NCBI RefSeq assembly: GCF_020829625.1
Contig: NZ_JAIVFX010000002.1
Location: 310,001-374,000, forward strand
Source: Nostoc sp. XA010
GTDB taxonomy: Bacteria; Cyanobacteriota; Cyanobacteriia; Cyanobacteriales; Nostocaceae
Length of the DNA stretch: 64,000 nucleotides
Reading direction: 5' to 3'
The translations under genes were made by a program, and so were the position numbers. This document shows, in pieces, positions 9,092 through 18,756 of this stretch. Under the pieces are notes generated by a model that did no database searches, was not told the DNA's origin, and saw only the letters and a list, made by a program, of their open reading frames with translations. Every line of letters begins with the position of its first letter. Within the stretch, counting starts at the first letter, position 1.

Positions 9092-9184
9092 ATTTTTAAT
9101 TTTTTATCGAGGAAGGCAGAGGGCAGTTCTAGCTTACAGAAAACTGCCCTCTTTCAAGATAGGTTTATTGCCTATACTTATACC

Positions 9185-9421
9185 TTAAATCACAGCTTCT
9201 TGGCGTTGACAATCAAAAACAACCATGTAAGAAGCATTTGGTTTTTGCTGTGGGAGGTGCCGCATATAGCCTTCGGCATCAGAACGGCTGCGGAAGCGAG
9301 CAACAATCTCCCGTTGCGTATTAGGAAGTAGACGAGCGATGGCCCAAGAATTGAGGCGTTCTTTATAAGCAATAGCTTGATTGTCTGATTTAGAAGCTTT
9401 GTAATCCGTATTTTCTGGCAT
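9185..9421 (-). CDS. Small conserved-looking protein, unknown
   Basis: This 78-residue soluble protein has a basic centre (NTQREIVARFRSRSDAEGYMRHLPQQ, residues 33-58, interrupted here for length) and a hydrophobic beta-type end (YMVVFDC). The pattern of an alpha segment followed by a short strand resembles small SPOR-like or RNA-binding folds, but I do not recognise a family. The ATG is preceded by an AT-rich leader. A second frame over the same bases has no better start. It stands alone between repeat-rich gaps. Confidence 0.6.
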   Translation of the reverse strand: MPENTDYKASKSDNQAIAYKERLNSWAIARLLPNTQREIVARFRSRSDAEGYMRHLPQQKPNASYMVVFDCQRQEAVI

Positions 9422-9881
9422 AATTATCTTAACCGTATGAAGTTTAATGAAGGGCGTTAATTAGTTTCTAGGTAGGAATGCACTAACGCTTTTTTTTAAT
9501 GCTGCTGCCACCTTGTTATTCGATTATTGAAAAATTGTCAACACTGAGCGCTATATTTTAGACCACTTAAGTTGGAATTTTCAGATGGCAATGAATCTCA
9601 AAGCCTTAATTTGTAATTGTTTCCAGGGCATAACAATGTTCAAGCAGAAAGTTTGGCAAATATTGGGTTTGTATGATTTGTATGCATACACATAAGTAAA
9701 ATCTGTATCAGTGTTAAAATGAACGCAAACGTCTTAAAAAATACTATTAAAAAGTTTATATCTCAAAGTTCTCAAAGCACTTAAAAACGAAAACAATAGA
9801 AAAAAGCGTGCATTCTGACTGAAGGCGGAGCAAGAGTTGCTCCACCCCTGAATTCTTTTTCAATTTTACCTGTCTCTTCCT
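9422..9881. other. Gene-free AT-rich gap
   Basis: No coding frame was supported. Apart from a hairpin close to the end of the gene at 9882, nothing distinctive was seen. Confidence 0.5.
9827..9843 (-). terminator. Probable terminator hairpin
   Basis: GGAGCAA-GAG-TTGCTCC forms a perfect 7-bp stem with a 3-base loop, 40 bases past the stop of the minus-strand gene at 9882. No tight T-run follows, so a rho-independent function is plausible but not proven. Confidence 0.45.
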
Positions 9882-10232
9882 TCACCACTCCTTATCTAGT
9901 AGGGATTCAAATTCAGCTTGTAAGGCGGTTATATCCGCCAATCTTGCGACTAATAAATTATCCTTACCAGCATCAGTTAAGCGTACTTTCCAATAACGAA
10001 TGCTGTCTGAGTTATTCAACCAAAACTGAATCACGGTATCTACCACTTGATCCAGATTCCAATCCCACTTTGCTGGAACTGATTCCACTGATTCTAGAAA
10101 CGTATCTAGTGTGCAGGTATGCATTCCCAAGTATTCCACGCCTTGGCGGGGTAGTTTTTGCCCATTTTGCTGTTGGTGATTAAAAAACTGCAAAAGTGGA
10201 GATACTCCGACAATATCAAAAGTATATTTCAT
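9882..10232 (-). CDS. Hypothetical protein downstream of a CIRCE-like operator
   Basis: This 116-residue soluble acidic protein has no recognised motif. It has a hydrophobic N-terminal strand (YTFDIVGVSPLLQFF), a Trp-rich middle (WDWNLDQVVDTVIQFW) and a C-terminal helix (ADITALQAEFESLLDKEW). The upstream region carries a sigma-70-like promoter (TTGCTG, 16 bases, TATAAT on the minus strand at 10366-10339). Directly beyond it is a near-consensus CIRCE element, which suggests heat-shock control by HrcA. Function is unknown. Confidence 0.65.
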   Translation of the reverse strand: MKYTFDIVGVSPLLQFFNHQQQNGQKLPRQGVEYLGMHTCTLDTFLESVESVPAKWDWNLDQVVDTVIQFWLNNSDSIRYWKVRLTDAGKDNLLVARLADITALQAEFESLLDKEW

Positions 10233-10338
10233 GCTACCACTCCCAATTTTAAATTAATTGCAGTAAAGCTTTAGTTTTTTCTAATATAACGTCTAAGAAG
10301 TAGCTAAAGCATCTATAAAAAGTATAATTTATCTCTAT

Positions 10339-10366
10339 ATTATAAACATTAAACCTTAGTCAGCAA
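10339..10366 (-). promoter_or_regulatory. Predicted sigma-70-type promoter
   Basis: On the minus strand TTGCTG (10366-10361) and TATAAT (10344-10339) are separated by 16 bases. The start codon of the small gene lies about 107 bases further on, which leaves a leader of roughly 100 bases. Confidence 0.5.
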
Positions 10367-10393
10367 TTAGCACTAATAAGTCTTGAGTGCTAA
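10367..10393. promoter_or_regulatory. CIRCE-like HrcA operator
   Basis: TTAGCACTA, nine bases, GAGTGCTAA matches the established CIRCE consensus (TTAGCACTC-N9-GAGTGCTAA) at 17 of 18 arm positions with exact spacing. It abuts the predicted -35 box of the gene at 9882. No chaperonin gene follows on either strand. Confidence 0.6.
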
Positions 10394-11179
10394 TTATTTT
10401 TAATAGTTTGATTTATTATTAAAGAGCTTCAGTCATTAATTAAGGGGTATACATAAGAATCGTAAATTATTTAATTTTTAAAAGACTTAATTAATAAATA
10501 TCCCCATATTTTTAAAGAAAGGGCTACCATTAGATGAAGCTAAATACATTTTTTTCAGGTGAAGCTGATAACATACTCGTTGTAGTTTGCATTTACGAGT
10601 GAAAACGTAAAAACACTCATTTACTGAGGTGATTGTTCTCTTGTGGCTAAGTAGAACAATTGCCTATTTTTTATGTCTTAAGAGCGACGGGGGGATGAGG
10701 GGGCTAGCACTGCAATCATTAAACTACTGGGACAAATATAATTGTCATAATCAATCCCTGTGGTTAGGGATTAATTATAGCGATCGCTTATACGGAACTG
10801 CGATCGCTTCTCTACTTGATAAAATTTCGGAACTGTCCAAACCCCGCGTCAAGCATCTGTAACCTGTGTATCCATTTTGCTAGAGTCCGGTAATCCAAAT
10901 CTTCCATGAAGACCATATCACTAGATTCACAAAGGGCGTGAGCTTGCTTAAAGTGAAAATCCTTGCGGGTGTTATCAATCGTGCGGTGAGGGTCTTAAAC
11001 CCATTTTTCTGATAAAAATCTCTACCAAATACAAAATGAATGCGAGTGCATACTCCGCATCAAGCGGCGGTAAATTAGCGTCAGTTTGTAAGTATGCAAA
11101 GATCAGGGGGACAAGGAAGTAATTTTTTTCGCTTATCTCCCCCTGCTCTGATACCTGAGCGACGAACTCAAGTTGCTAC
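10394..11179. other. Gap with transposon remnant, otherwise no gene
   Basis: Apart from the TnpB fragment at 10812-10988 and two HIP1 sites near 10780-10805, no supported gene was found. The short frame over 10629-10862 is antisense to the TnpB fragment and was discarded. Confidence 0.55.
10812..10988 (-). pseudogene. TnpB (IS200/IS605-type) transposon remnant
   Basis: A 58-codon open stretch without a start reads HRTIDNTRKDFHFKQAHALC, then the RuvC-type MEDLDYRTLA motif with its Glu, then MLDAGFGQFRNFIK and a stop. This is the RuvC-II segment of OrfB/TnpB nucleases. A stop codon lies just upstream in frame and the zinc-ribbon region is absent, so it is an internal fragment. Confidence 0.8.
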
Positions 11180-13363
11180 TTAGTTCAGGAAATTTGGAGT
11201 ACCTTTACCACCATTCTTACCTACAGCAGGAATTTCTAGTAGGTTATCGGCAGCTTTGCCAGTCCCATCATTGGCAACATACATAGAGTTACCTAGATGT
11301 CCATTAGGAACGAACAGTTGCGGGTGGTCAAAGGGCGCTTTCTCAGAGACAACTCGCTCATCAGTGAGTCCTTTCAGGAAAGCCACCAAGTCATCTTTTT
11401 CAGTTTCGCTTAATCCCAATGGGCGGAGAACCCCTTCCTGGCTGAAATCTCCACCACGATTATAGAAATCCACCACTTGTGGCAAAGTCAAATAGCCACC
11501 ATTGTGGAAGTAAGGAGCTGTGAGTTCTATATTGCGTAGTCCAGGAGTCTTAAACTGTCCGTCTGCAACTACTTTGTCATTGGAAGTAACTGTAATATTG
11601 GGGCTTGAACCAAGAAGTAGTGGGAATTTCCCCAAAGCAGCTACCCCCGACTCCGAAAGCGGATTACCAAATGGGTCTCGACCACCAGCACTGATATCTT
11701 CTAGGGTGGGTCTAACACCGATGTTGAAGTAACCTCTGTCCGAGACGGTTCTGGGAGTGGTGGTAGTGGCTCTAAGTCTTTGGTTTTTGACGTTGCTAAC
11801 CGAGGCGCTGGTGAGTTCCAACCCACTATGGCAGAAGATGCAGGCAGCTTTACCCTCGAATAGTTGTTTGCCTCGTTGCTGCTGCACGGTGAGGGCAGTG
11901 GTATTTCCTTCTAAGAAGCGATCGTAGGGTGTATCGTTGGCAATGAGTGTAGACTCGTACAACTGAACTGCAAGCCCAAAGAATAGCGAGAAGTTATAAT
12001 CCAACAGCCTGTACTCATCGGTTTGGGAAGAGTTATCAGGTTTGTTAACAAAAGTCCGTTTACCTTCAGCATCAACTTGGATGAATTGATTAGAGTTCCA
12101 CCACTCTGGCTTAAAGGCATCTTTAATCAGATCCTCGTAGGTTTTATCCTTGAGTCCGGGTTGAGGATATCCACTGTCTGCACCTAAAATGCTGTCTTGT
12201 GGATGCACAATCTGTTTGCCTAGTGGTGTGAGTCCAGACAACTTTTGCCCCAGGACTCTGGGGAGCTTTGTACCCCCAATTGACAGAATATTTTCCAGCG
12301 AACCATTGACAACTATAAATTTGCTGAGGTCAATTTGACCAAACTTATTACCAATTTCTTGAAAAGTGCGACCATCAGCAGACGACTCGAAGGAACTTAG
12401 TGGCGGGCCGACCGCCTGGGAAGCCAAAGACGAATTATTCAGGCTGACTTTGACAAATTTAAGCTGATTTGGGTTTTCTGCTTTCACCACAGAGGCGTTA
12501 GAGTCTCTTAAACCGAAGGGATTCACCCCATTAAAGATATCTTGTGCCCTTCCATCCCAGAAGTTGCGGAAGTTGAATGCTGCATTAATTACGGTTGGCG
12601 TATTACGCGGCTGGACGCGGCGCACATTGATACCTCCCACTTTAAAGACCGGATCTGGCTCACTTGTTTCTAGGTCTCTTGAGCTACCAGGTATAACACC
12701 GACAAATTTTGTATTTGCGACTCCTTGAGAGGAGCTAACATCGTTACTGTCAGATACCACAGTCGTAGAATCATTTGGATTTGACAGCTTGTGAAAGGGA
12801 AAATCTTCTTTTCTTAGCTGGTAGTTTGGCGCGCCGCCTATATTAAAAATTATATCTGGATTCTCTGTACGGTCAGCGTTAATTCGCAAAAGCCCAGGAG
12901 CAATCTGATTTATGGATCTATTGTCGGCTCCAGCATGGAAGTGGCAAGTAGCACAGGAGGTCTGTCCGTCACTCCCAACCTGCATATCCCAAAAAAGAGT
13001 CTTTCCTAACTTGATTGCAGCTGCTTTATTTTTTACAAAGTCTCCAAGATTGTCAGGTTCTGGAACCGATACGCTCTTGAGCGAAACTGGAGGCGACCCC
13101 GTAACCTGCGCGGATACACTATTTCCAGCGATTACTGCTACCATAATAATCACAGCAATTGCTATAGTCTTGGAAAATCTTGTTCCTAGTTGGTTAAGCT
13201 TGCCAAAGCCAAGTCTCCACCATTGGCAGTTTATTTTTGTCATCAAAGATTTGAGCAAAATTCGACCTTTTGAGGTCAGTAGGAAGTAAATTGATAAGCC
13301 AGTAATAAAGGTTACTAAGCTTATTATTGGTATAATTCCCATGAGTTTTGTATGGTTACGCAA
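11180..13363 (-). CDS. Di-heme cytochrome c peroxidase/MauG-type protein
   Basis: The 727 residues contain two haem-c motifs, CATCH at 137-141 and CIFCH at 508-512, each within a CCP/MauG-type domain (for example GKTLFWDMQVGSDGQTSCATC, split, and TPGLRNIELTAPYFHNGGY near 610). The N-terminus has two hydrophobic stretches, about residues 9-28 and 67-86. The second ends in VSAQ and looks like a signal peptide, so translation might really start at Met41. The protein should be periplasmic or lumenal and membrane-anchored, and it transfers electrons or reduces peroxide. It is longer than classical two-domain peroxidases (about 330 residues) because of insertions between haems. It is a single gene with no redox partner beside it. 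Confidence 0.85.
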   Translation of the reverse strand: MRNHTKLMGIIPIISLVTFITGLSIYFLLTSKGRILLKSLMTKINCQWWRLGFGKLNQLGTRFSKTIAIAVIIMVAVIAGNSVSAQVTGSPPVSLKSVSVPEPDNLGDFVKNKAAAIKLGKTLFWDMQVGSDGQTSCATCHFHAGADNRSINQIAPGLLRINADRTENPDIIFNIGGAPNYQLRKEDFPFHKLSNPNDSTTVVSDSNDVSSSQGVANTKFVGVIPGSSRDLETSEPDPVFKVGGINVRRVQPRNTPTVINAAFNFRNFWDGRAQDIFNGVNPFGLRDSNASVVKAENPNQLKFVKVSLNNSSLASQAVGPPLSSFESSADGRTFQEIGNKFGQIDLSKFIVVNGSLENILSIGGTKLPRVLGQKLSGLTPLGKQIVHPQDSILGADSGYPQPGLKDKTYEDLIKDAFKPEWWNSNQFIQVDAEGKRTFVNKPDNSSQTDEYRLLDYNFSLFFGLAVQLYESTLIANDTPYDRFLEGNTTALTVQQQRGKQLFEGKAACIFCHSGLELTSASVSNVKNQRLRATTTTPRTVSDRGYFNIGVRPTLEDISAGGRDPFGNPLSESGVAALGKFPLLLGSSPNITVTSNDKVVADGQFKTPGLRNIELTAPYFHNGGYLTLPQVVDFYNRGGDFSQEGVLRPLGLSETEKDDLVAFLKGLTDERVVSEKAPFDHPQLFVPNGHLGNSMYVANDGTGKAADNLLEIPAVGKNGGKGTPNFLN

Positions 13364-13510
13364 TGCCAGATCAAGTAAACCTCAATTAATACTCGTCAAG
13401 CAAGTACCTGTATAACTTACATTCGGCACACAAGTTTTATGCAGAACCAACCAATTATTTACAAAAGTTGATAAAAAATTCTGTTTGATAATTTGACAGC
13501 GTAGTGTCTG

Positions 13511-13738
13511 TTGAGTTTTCAGATATCAGTCGAGGAAAAAGAAAAAATATTCCATACAGAACTAGTCAAATATGGTGTGGGATATGAACAAGCTCGAAAA
13601 GCAGCACAAATTTTAGCTTGCAGTCAATCAGATAAGCTTTTATCACAGCAAGACAGACAAACAGTTATACAAGCATGTAACAAATGGTCAACAGAGTGTA
13701 AACGCTACAAACGCATTACATCTGTTTTAGATTCTTGA
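13511..13738 (+). CDS. Small helical protein, unknown
   Basis: This 75-residue protein is charged and helical (EEKEKIFHTELVKYG, then ACSQSDKLLSQQDRQTVIQAC). It contains three cysteines. The only in-frame start is TTG and no clear Shine-Dalgarno sequence precedes it, so the start is uncertain. The composition looks like real protein rather than a shadow, since no other frame is open here. Function is unknown. Confidence 0.5.
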   Translation: MSFQISVEEKEKIFHTELVKYGVGYEQARKAAQILACSQSDKLLSQQDRQTVIQACNKWSTECKRYKRITSVLDS

Positions 13739-13853
13739 AGGCATTACGTAGGTACTGTATAGAAATTTCAATTAATCACGATACACAAACCAACGACTTG
13801 CTATTCGCTGATTCAACAAAAGCAAGCATTCTTAACACAAGGGAGAACAGAAA

Positions 13854-14555
13854 ATGGAATCTACGCAAGACAAATGGGCATTAGTCACAGGTGGGAACCG
13901 AGGGATTGGGTTTGCGATCGCTCAAGGTCTAGTAGCAAAAGGCTATTCGATAATTATCACTTCGCGATCGCTTGATAACGCAAAACTTGCGGCCCAGAAG
14001 CTTCAACCAAAGGTAATTCCTGTCGAATTGGATGTCACTGACGATCGCTCTATCAATGAAGCAGTAAAAACCCTGCACCAAAAAATTGATCGGTTAGACG
14101 TTTTGATCAATAATGCTGGGGTGTATCCAGACAAGGATGTAAATATTCTTACCATTGACCGTGAGTTACTGGATTCCACAATGAATGCCAACACCTTTGG
14201 CTCAATTCGGATGGTGCAGGCATTTTTACCCCTGTTGGAAAAATCCCCTGATGCTAGAATTATTAACGTTTCAAGCGGATATGGAGCATTAGGAGGCTTG
14301 TCTTACGATGTCCCAAGTTACTGCCTATCAAAGCTAGCATTGAATGGCGCAACGATCATGCTTGCACAAGCTTTGCAATCCCTTGGGATCGTCGTCAATT
14401 CCATTTGCCCGGGGTGGGTCAGAACAGATATGGGTGGTTCATCAGCACCACGAGAGCCAGAACAAGGAGCCGACACTGCAATTTGGCTGGCTACTAATGC
14501 TCCACGCAATATAAACGGTAAGTTTTTGCGGGATCGTACAGTAATTTCTTTTTAG
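13854..14555 (+). CDS. Short-chain dehydrogenase/reductase
   Basis: The 233 residues show the classical SDR layout: the cofactor motif TGGNRGIG near residue 11, the NNAG motif near 87, a catalytic Ser in NVSSGYG, and Tyr/Lys in YCLSK near 155. The segment ICPGWVRTDMGG follows the active site as usual. An NAD(P)(H)-dependent oxidoreductase of cytoplasmic location is expected, with unknown substrate. A GGGAGA Shine-Dalgarno sequence lies 8-13 bases before the ATG. The gene at 14645 follows by 89 bases on the same strand, but no functional link to it is evident. Confidence 0.92.
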   Translation: MESTQDKWALVTGGNRGIGFAIAQGLVAKGYSIIITSRSLDNAKLAAQKLQPKVIPVELDVTDDRSINEAVKTLHQKIDRLDVLINNAGVYPDKDVNILTIDRELLDSTMNANTFGSIRMVQAFLPLLEKSPDARIINVSSGYGALGGLSYDVPSYCLSKLALNGATIMLAQALQSLGIVVNSICPGWVRTDMGGSSAPREPEQGADTAIWLATNAPRNINGKFLRDRTVISF

Positions 14556-14644
14556 ATATCAATTATCGTTATAGTTTTTTACTTTGAAAAAGCATAAATC
14601 TTTTATGGCTCGAAAAACCCCACCTCTTCTCGACGTATTAAATA

Positions 14645-16861
14645 ATGGACTTATTTGACCAGCATCTTGCAAAAATAACTGAAGAATCAGCACCCCTGGC
14701 AGCTCGGATGCGTCCACGGACACTTGATGAATTTATTGGTCAAGAGCATATTATCGGACAAGGAAGGCTACTGCGGCGTGCTATTAGTTTGGATCAACTG
14801 TCTTCTTTAATCTTTTCTGGGCCACCCGGGACTGGCAAGACTACTCTAGCGCGTGTTATTGCCAACACCACCCGCGCTCACTTCATTGCTATCAATGCTG
14901 TACTCTCAGGAGTTAAAGAAATTCGAGCGGCAATTGAAAAAGCCCAAGAAGAGCGCAAGTTTCATAATCAACGAACTATTCTTTTTGTCGATGAAGTCCA
15001 TCGTTTTAACAAGTCTCAACAAGATGCTCTATTGCCTTGGGTAGAGAATGGTACAATCATTCTCATTGGTGCTACCACCGAAAATCCTTTTTTTGAAGTC
15101 AATAAAGCACTTGTCAGCCGTTCGCGGATTTTTCAACTTCAGCAATTAACTGATAAAGATTTATACAAAATTGTTGAGCAAACACTAGCTGATTCTGAAC
15201 GCGGTTATGGCAAGTTAACAGTACAAATTGACGTAGATGCTTTAGCTCATCTAGTTAATGTTGCCAATGGTGATGCTCGTTCATTATTAAATGCCTTGCA
15301 ACTGGCTGTAGAGACTACATCCCCGGATGCTACAGGTATTATTCATATTCCCCTAGCAGTGGCAGAAGAATCAATTCAGCAACGTGCTGTTTTATATGAT
15401 AAAGAAGGGGATGTCCATTTTGATACCATCAGTGCTTTTATCAAGAGCTTACGAGGTTCTGACCCAGATGCAGCACTCTACTGGCTAGCCAAAATGGTTT
15501 ATGCAGGTGAAGACCCGCGTTTCATTTTCCGTCGCATGTTAATTCTTGCAAGCGAAGATGTCGGATTAGCTGACCCTCAAGCAGTTGTCATTACAAATGC
15601 TTGTGCCGAAGCCTTTGATCGCGTGGGAATGCCGGAAGGACGTTATCATTTGGCGCAGGCAGTACTTTATTTAGCGACTGCACCAAAATCCAATAGCATT
15701 ATGGGCTTTTTTGATGCTTTAGCCGCAGTAGAAATTGAAAATGTTGCTCCCGTTCCCACTCATCTTAAAGATGCCAATCGAGATAAAAAAGGTTTTGGAC
15801 ATGGGGCGGGTTATCTCTATCCTCACGCTTATCGAGATCATTGGGTAGAACAGCAATATTTACCCAAGAGCTTGCAAGGCCAATTGTTTTACCAACCATC
15901 AACCCAAGGTTATGAATACCAAATCGCAACACAAGTAGCACGTCGTCGAGAAGCTCAACTTGCTGCAATAGTAGAGGGGATTGGTGTTGCACCAGTGGAA
16001 GTGATGACTTATGGAACTGTTGACCGAGCAGATGAGCGCTGGTTGCAACGCACACTTTCTCAGGTAAGTACACAATTAGCATCTGTGCGCGATCGCATTT
16101 TTAGTTTCGCTCAATTACAACGTCATCATTTAGTATTAGATCTTAATGCCGCCAGTGGTTTACTTACTTGGGAAGCAATCCGGCAAGTTCCCGAAGGTGG
16201 GGTTTATGCTTGTGTTCGCAATAGTTCTGATGCCAATGCTTTAAATGAACTTGCTGCGGCACTTCCTGAAACGATGCGACCAATAATTTTTACTGCATCT
16301 GTTGCACAGATACCTGCGATGCTGACATCTCTTGCACCAAATGTACAGTTTGACTCTATTATCGGGCGCAATGTACTAGCCTCGGAACTAAATAAGGGGC
16401 TTGCAGCCCAAATTTTAGCTCAATTGATCCCGCACTCGGTCAAGCTTATTTTAAGTGAGACAGTACCTCGTCATACCCAAAGGTTTTACCGCTTACTGCC
16501 TAACCAAAATTTAGATGCCCAATTGTATGAGCGATTAGTTTTAGCCGAAGAAGCTATTTATACAGATGCCTCTGACCCCATGTTTAACTGGGATGCTGAC
16601 GATTTACATCACGCTTTTGCCTCAAATGGACACTGCGTACAACTGGTTATTGAACAGTATTTAACACCAATACATATCTCTGATCATTTTATCAAGCGTT
16701 TATTTACTGCTAATCCTAATCGACCAAGCTATGCAGATCGTCTGGCTGCAAATTTGACAAGTGGGGAATTAGATATTATTAAAAGTTTATTTATTCGTTA
16801 CTTACTCAATCAATCCGTTACTTGGTCAAGCACTGTGGCATTTTTAAAGATTAGCGGATGA
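14645..16861 (+). CDS. rarA: RarA (MgsA) AAA ATPase fused to a methyltransferase-like domain
   Basis: Residues 1 to about 430 are a complete RarA: IGQEHIIG, Walker [10 protein letters not shown] (59-67), Walker [11 protein letters not shown], sensor-1 IGATTENP and the tetramerisation region with [14 protein letters not shown]. RarA acts at stalled replication forks with SSB. From about 440 to 738 a second domain follows that has a Rossmann-type glycine region ([19 protein letters not shown]) resembling SAM-dependent methyltransferases, but no clear catalytic motif. This RarA plus unknown-domain fusion is known from cyanobacteria; its extra domain has no assigned function. The 3' end has been brushed by an IS remnant on the opposite strand, which overlaps the last 18 bases. 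Confidence 0.9.
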   Translation: MDLFDQHLAKITEESAPLAARMRPRTLDEFIGQEHIIGQGRLLRRAISLDQLSSLIFSGPPGTGKTTLARVIANTTRAHFIAINAVLSGVKEIRAAIEKAQEERKFHNQRTILFVDEVHRFNKSQQDALLPWVENGTIILIGATTENPFFEVNKALVSRSRIFQLQQLTDKDLYKIVEQTLADSERGYGKLTVQIDVDALAHLVNVANGDARSLLNALQLAVETTSPDATGIIHIPLAVAEESIQQRAVLYDKEGDVHFDTISAFIKSLRGSDPDAALYWLAKMVYAGEDPRFIFRRMLILASEDVGLADPQAVVITNACAEAFDRVGMPEGRYHLAQAVLYLATAPKSNSIMGFFDALAAVEIENVAPVPTHLKDANRDKKGFGHGAGYLYPHAYRDHWVEQQYLPKSLQGQLFYQPSTQGYEYQIATQVARRREAQLAAIVEGIGVAPVEVMTYGTVDRADERWLQRTLSQVSTQLASVRDRIFSFAQLQRHHLVLDLNAASGLLTWEAIRQVPEGGVYACVRNSSDANALNELAAALPETMRPIIFTASVAQIPAMLTSLAPNVQFDSIIGRNVLASELNKGLAAQILAQLIPHSVKLILSETVPRHTQRFYRLLPNQNLDAQLYERLVLAEEAIYTDASDPMFNWDADDLHHAFASNGHCVQLVIEQYLTPIHISDHFIKRLFTANPNRPSYADRLAANLTSGELDIIKSLFIRYLLNQSVTWSSTVAFLKISG

Positions 16862-17158
16862 ATATTTCTCCAAATGGTAACGAATATCATTACTGGTTGG
16901 AACATTTTTTAGGACTTTAGTAGTGTTTTCAATACTATCTCTCTGGGTAGCAGCCCGAATTAAAATTTCAAAAATATTTTGTTGTTCACACTTACCTTGA
17001 GTCTGAATTGGAAGATTCTCCGTTAAAGAGTTAAGTACTTCATTCAAGGTTTTACTATCAGTTAGAACTGGGGTAGTTGGAGTCATAGCTTGCACCAGAT
17101 TTTTCTCTGGCTCAATTTTCCCGCAACTCCTTGACAAAATTCTTGTTGTAAAGTGCAT
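16844..17158 (-). pseudogene. N-terminal remnant of a transposase (ISH3-like)
   Basis: The frame carries LTENLPIQTQGKCEQQNIFE, then ILIRAATQRDSIENTTKVLK and IRYHLEKY, which match my memory of N-termini of cyanobacterial ISH3/IS4-type transposases. A full-length enzyme has roughly 400 residues. The frame breaks off exactly where the rarA stop codon lies, so the catalytic DDE part is lost. I am fairly but not fully sure of the family. Confidence 0.6.
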
Positions 17159-17234
17159 AAGTTCTAGTATTATTTTGGGTGAGACACTATTTTATTTACA
17201 CTCTGTGTTTTAACTTAAAAAACAAAGGACTATC

Positions 17235-17954
17235 ATGCTCTGTCAAAAAGTCACATGGTTCATTCCCGTAGCCTTAACTTTATTTAGTTTTGGAGCGAAT
17301 GTACAAGAAGTAATCGCACAGAGTACGGAAAATATTTATAAGTTCAGTATTACTTACGACGCACTAGCTATCTTTGGTCCAGTTTTTAATGAGGAAAAAA
17401 ACATTCTAGATGTAGCCGTTTTAGGTGAAAGTATTGGTGATGCCCCTTTCGGATTAACTAACTTTGACAGCAGAACTTATGGGCGTTTTGAGGAACGCCC
17501 AACCCAAATATTCAGCACATTTGATGCAGATCCATCTGTATTTGGCATAGAAGGCAACCTTCGTGGCGATCGCTATTTTGGTGGTTCTAATGAGTTATTT
17601 GGAAGAGCAAGCGATAGCGCTGTCATCGATCTAGTTCAACAAACTATTGTCGGTGGTGGCATCATAAATGTTACTGATGGAACTGGTATATTCGAGAATG
17701 CTACAGGCTTAATAACTTTCACCCAAGAAGACAGGCTGACTCCAGGTTCAACTGATGGACCCTTAACCTCTAGGGGTGTAGCTGTACTAAATTTCTCTAT
17801 ACGGACTCCTCAAAGAGTTCCAGAACCAGCAGCTACAACAACGCTAGTTGGTTTGGGTTTTACTGGAGCGGCTTTGTTGCTACATCAATATCGCCGTCGG
17901 GTTAATAATTTTGAAAGTGAGTTCGACGGGTTGAAAAAAGCGCAAAAAAGCTGA
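17235..17954 (+). CDS. PEP-CTERM exosortase-sorted secreted protein
   Basis: The 239-residue protein has a signal peptide (residues 1-29, ending VIAQS) and a C-terminal sorting signal: VPEPAATTT at about 194, a hydrophobic helix (LVGLGFTGAALLL) and a basic tail (YRRR). The body is rich in Gly and beta-type segments. Proteins of this class are exported and processed by an exosortase in the cell envelope or the extracellular matrix. A GGACT sequence lies before the ATG. About 25 residues beyond RRR make the tail longer than usual. Function of the body is unknown. Confidence 0.85.
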   Translation: MLCQKVTWFIPVALTLFSFGANVQEVIAQSTENIYKFSITYDALAIFGPVFNEEKNILDVAVLGESIGDAPFGLTNFDSRTYGRFEERPTQIFSTFDADPSVFGIEGNLRGDRYFGGSNELFGRASDSAVIDLVQQTIVGGGIINVTDGTGIFENATGLITFTQEDRLTPGSTDGPLTSRGVAVLNFSIRTPQRVPEPAATTTLVGLGFTGAALLLHQYRRRVNNFESEFDGLKKAQKS

Positions 17955-18005
17955 GGCTAAGTAATTAACAAATAAAAACTCGTCTTAGTCATTTAAAAAT
18001 GGTCA

Positions 18006-18734
18006 TCATGCAGAAGAAACTCTTTCAAGAAGAAAATCCAAATTATCATTAGGATAATACTCTTGTTTTTCTTGTCCAAACTTGAATAAATATATCGTTT
18101 TGTTGCCAATCAATTTGATTGATGAATCTTCAATTTTTAACATTGTTCCTTCCGGCAACCCTACGACATAAATATCTGGATTTAAAACTAAGAACTCTTC
18201 CAGTCTTTGTTCTCTTGTTTCTCCATTCTGATTTGGGATTACTGCATTTGTATAGTGGGGGTTGATTTGAAAAGGAACTAAATTCAATCCTTGAAAACTT
18301 ATCGGTTCAATTATTGGCATATCATTACTTGTTTTGATGGTAGGACAAGCAACATTAGAACCTGCACTCCATCCGATATAAGGAGTTCCATTACTAACTT
18401 TATTTCTGATGTCTTCAAGTAGTTTAGTCTGGTGTAAGCAATGTATTAAATGAAAAGTGTTTCCGCCTCCAACTACTATAGCTTCTGCGTTTTTAATTAA
18501 TTCATGAGGATTTTCAACCAAATGAATAGCATCAACTTCATAACCTATATCTTGAAATACTTTTTCAACTTTTTCGCTATACTGCTGATAAGTTGAAGTA
18601 ACTCCTGCAAAAGGGATAAACACTATTTTATTGACAGAGTTTCCTAAAAAACTTTTAATTTCCTGACGAGGATAAAATAAGTATTCTTCACCGATATTTG
18701 TTGAATTACTAAGTAATAACAATCTTTTTGACAT
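18006..18734 (-). CDS. pepE: Peptidase E-like alpha-aspartyl dipeptidase (S51)
   Basis: This 242-residue cytoplasmic hydrolase has the S51 hallmarks: IVVGGGNTFHL near residue 90, the nucleophile Ser in GWSAGSN near 122, and INPHY with the catalytic His near 160, followed by LPEGTML. The family cleaves N-terminal Asp dipeptides. Codon use is more AT-rich than that of its neighbours, and the gene is hemmed in by transposase remnants (18757-18999 upstream), so acquisition by transfer is possible. Confidence 0.88.
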   Translation of the reverse strand: MSKRLLLLSNSTNIGEEYLFYPRQEIKSFLGNSVNKIVFIPFAGVTSTYQQYSEKVEKVFQDIGYEVDAIHLVENPHELIKNAEAIVVGGGNTFHLIHCLHQTKLLEDIRNKVSNGTPYIGWSAGSNVACPTIKTSNDMPIIEPISFQGLNLVPFQINPHYTNAVIPNQNGETREQRLEEFLVLNPDIYVVGLPEGTMLKIEDSSIKLIGNKTIYLFKFGQEKQEYYPNDNLDFLLERVSSA

Positions 18735-18756
18735 GATTTATTTCCTATAGTTGTAA

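Larger units (their letters stand above)
8515..9184. other. Gene-free stretch made mostly of dispersed repeats
   Basis: No supported gene was found. The stretch holds the palindromic cluster at 8676-8775, two HIP1-containing segments around 8805-8850, and the repeat at 9021-9091. Apparent open frames here come from the repeats. Confidence 0.6.

Noticed and set aside
9029..9331. 100-codon plus-strand frame
   Set aside because: Its first half is a dispersed repeat and its second half is antisense to the gene at 9185.
10629..10862. 77-codon plus-strand frame
   Set aside because: It is antisense to the TnpB remnant and its residues show no protein-like pattern.
10991..11040. Minus-strand reading with FYQKNGF, like an acetyltransferase end
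   Set aside because: Only about 20 residues are readable, with no start or flanking domain; chance cannot be excluded.
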